Positions 5,447 through 6,310 of a DNA stretch of 6,310 nt are shown here, in pieces. The stretch is from the NCBI GenBank assembly GCA_003647675.1, contig QMNH01000058.1:1-6310 (forward strand). Reading direction: 5' to 3'. The notes beneath the pieces were generated by a model. That model was not told the origin of the DNA, searched no databases, and saw only the letters and a program-made list of their open reading frames with translations. Made by a program: the position numbers and the translations under genes. This DNA is from Candidatus Falkowiibacteriota bacterium (GTDB taxonomy: Bacteria; Patescibacteriota; Patescibacteriia; Patescibacteriales; UBA12075). The first letter of the stretch is position 1, and each line of letters starts with the position of its first letter.

Positions 5447-6310
5447 TCACCAAATATCATACATATTATACACAAGGACTGGTTTTGGCAGGGGATATAA
5501 TTTTAAGTACTCTGTAAATGTTTGCCAGTTAAAACTCTGCTTTTGGCTTCTTCTATTCATCCATTTGTATGTTAACCGCATTGTCTGATGATAATAATTC
5601 TGTATCTCCTCGCTATTACTGCTAACTCCGTAATAATTATAGTGTCCTCTTAATTTTGAGGCTAACACTTTCCAAATATCCTTTGCTTTATGTTTGTTTC
5701 TGATTTTCTTTAACCATTCATTCATCCGTTTTAAACTGTTACTTCTTCTTTTCTTGCTTGTTCTCACTTTCATTAGAAAATTTCCTTTTCTGGATGTGCC
5801 GGCGTAATGGGTAAAGCCCAGAAATTCAAAAGTATCTGTCTTGCTTTTGCCCCTGTTCTTGGCATTTTCTTTGGCATATCTGCCAAACTCAATTATCCTG
5901 GTTTTCTCGGCTGACACCTCCAGATTAAATTTCTTTAGTCTTGCCTTTATTTCTTTTAATATCTGTTCCGCTTCTACTTTTGTTTGCGCTCCGATTATGA
6001 AATCATCCGCGTATCTAACTATTTGAGTATATCCGCAGATTTTCTTCTTTAATTCGCGCTCAAACCATATATCCAGGACATAGTGCAGATATATATTTGC
6101 CAATATGGGCGACAATATACCGCCTTGTGGCGTACCCTTTTCTGTTTTGCGATATTTACCCTCTTGAATTACTCCTGCTTTCAGAAATTTTATAATTATA
6201 CTTCTAAAATTGGGGTCGGCTATTCTCTGGTTTAAACATTCTATCATCCAGTGATGGTCTACATTATCAAAAAATCCTTTAATATCAACATCAATTATCC
6301 AATTTATCGG
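5447..6310 (-). CDS. ltrA: Group II intron reverse transcriptase/maturase, C-terminal part
   Basis: The reading frame is open to the window edge, so this is the C-terminal 287 residues of a longer protein; the Met at 6247 is internal, not the start. Just upstream of it the frame encodes INWIIDVDIKGFFDNVDHHW, the RT motif with the first catalytic Asp. Next come GTPQGGILSPILANIYLH and VRYADDFIIG (YADD at 6002-6013), which carries the other two catalytic Asp residues, then EFLGFTHY. The thumb/domain X maturase region follows with LRGHYNYYG and a basic YKWMNRRSQKQSF segment, ending YPLPKPVLVYNMYDIW. No HNH/En domain follows, which fits the endonuclease-lacking class. The stop (TGA) lies 13 nt before domain V, so the ORF nearly fills domain IV. 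The protein helps the intron RNA fold and splice and primes retrohoming. Catalytic residues in the visible part are intact. Confidence 0.95.
   Translation of the reverse strand, partial: PINWIIDVDIKGFFDNVDHHWMIECLNQRIADPNFRSIIIKFLKAGVIQEGKYRKTEKGTPQGGILSPILANIYLHYVLDIWFERELKKKICGYTQIVRYADDFIIGAQTKVEAEQILKEIKARLKKFNLEVSAEKTRIIEFGRYAKENAKNRGKSKTDTFEFLGFTHYAGTSRKGNFLMKVRTSKKRRSNSLKRMNEWLKKIRNKHKAKDIWKVLASKLRGHYNYYGVSSNSEEIQNYYHQTMRLTYKWMNRRSQKQSFNWQTFTEYLKLYPLPKPVLVYNMYDIW

Larger units (their letters stand above)
5363..6310 (-). mobile_element. Group II intron, 3' portion (5' part outside window)
   Basis: The three expected parts appear in order on the minus strand: an intron-encoded RT/maturase, domain V and domain VI with a bulged adenosine. 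Group II introns splice as ribozymes and retrohome into DNA with the help of the maturase. Domains I-III, the 5' splice site and the start of the protein lie beyond position 6310. The 3' boundary is set at the AC at 5364-5363, the only AY dinucleotide close downstream of the domain VI stem apart from the AT of the permease start codon; it could be off by a few bases. The visible portion shows no disruption: the ORF is open and domain V is intact, so the element may still be functional. Confidence 0.85.

Noticed and set aside
6245..6247. Met codon as the start of the reverse transcriptase
   Set aside because: The frame is open for 21 more codons to the window edge and encodes the conserved RT motif DVDIKGFFDNVDH, so this Met is internal.

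Overview
This is an AT-rich, compact bacterial segment in which every gene I can support lies on the minus strand. Reading in the direction of transcription (high to low coordinates) the order is: group II intron reverse transcriptase/maturase (cut by the window edge), the intron's 3' RNA domains, two small overlapping permease-like membrane genes, a promoter and structured leader, lepA (EF-4), a 32-residue membrane micro-ORF, recJ, a compact RNase HI, and a terminator. The AT-rich sequence, tight packing, lack of Shine-Dalgarno motifs before the genes and tiny membrane protein between lepA and recJ suggest a Patescibacteria/CPR (Parcubacteria-like) genome. That placement is an inference, not proven by the sequence. 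TGA ends recJ, the first permease gene and the maturase at natural C-termini, so nothing suggests UGA is recoded as glycine.

Right part (about 4451-6310): the C-terminal 287 residues of a group II intron protein (RT plus maturase, no visible HNH endonuclease) are followed after 13 nt by domain V (5401-5433) and a domain VI hairpin with a bulged A at 5372. The predicted 3' splice site falls one or two bases before the ATG of the first permease-like gene. That gene and the next overlap by ATGA and look like the two halves of a COG0701-type permease.

Middle and left part (about 77-4450): a sigma70-like promoter (TTGACT, 17 nt, TAGTAT) precedes lepA. Its predicted leader is mostly taken up by a large AT-rich inverted repeat. 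The likely transcription unit is lepA - micro-ORF - recJ - rnhA, closing at a GC-stem/U-tract terminator at 77-100. A second, perfect 16-bp AT-rich inverted repeat sits just before the recJ start. EF-4 acts on ribosomes, RecJ degrades single-stranded DNA and RNase HI removes RNA from RNA:DNA hybrids, so this is a housekeeping cluster for translation and genome maintenance.

I do not see a clearly new defence or biosynthetic system. The items most worth a second look are the intron touching the permease start codon, the split permease pair, the micro-ORF, and the two start-proximal AT-rich hairpins.
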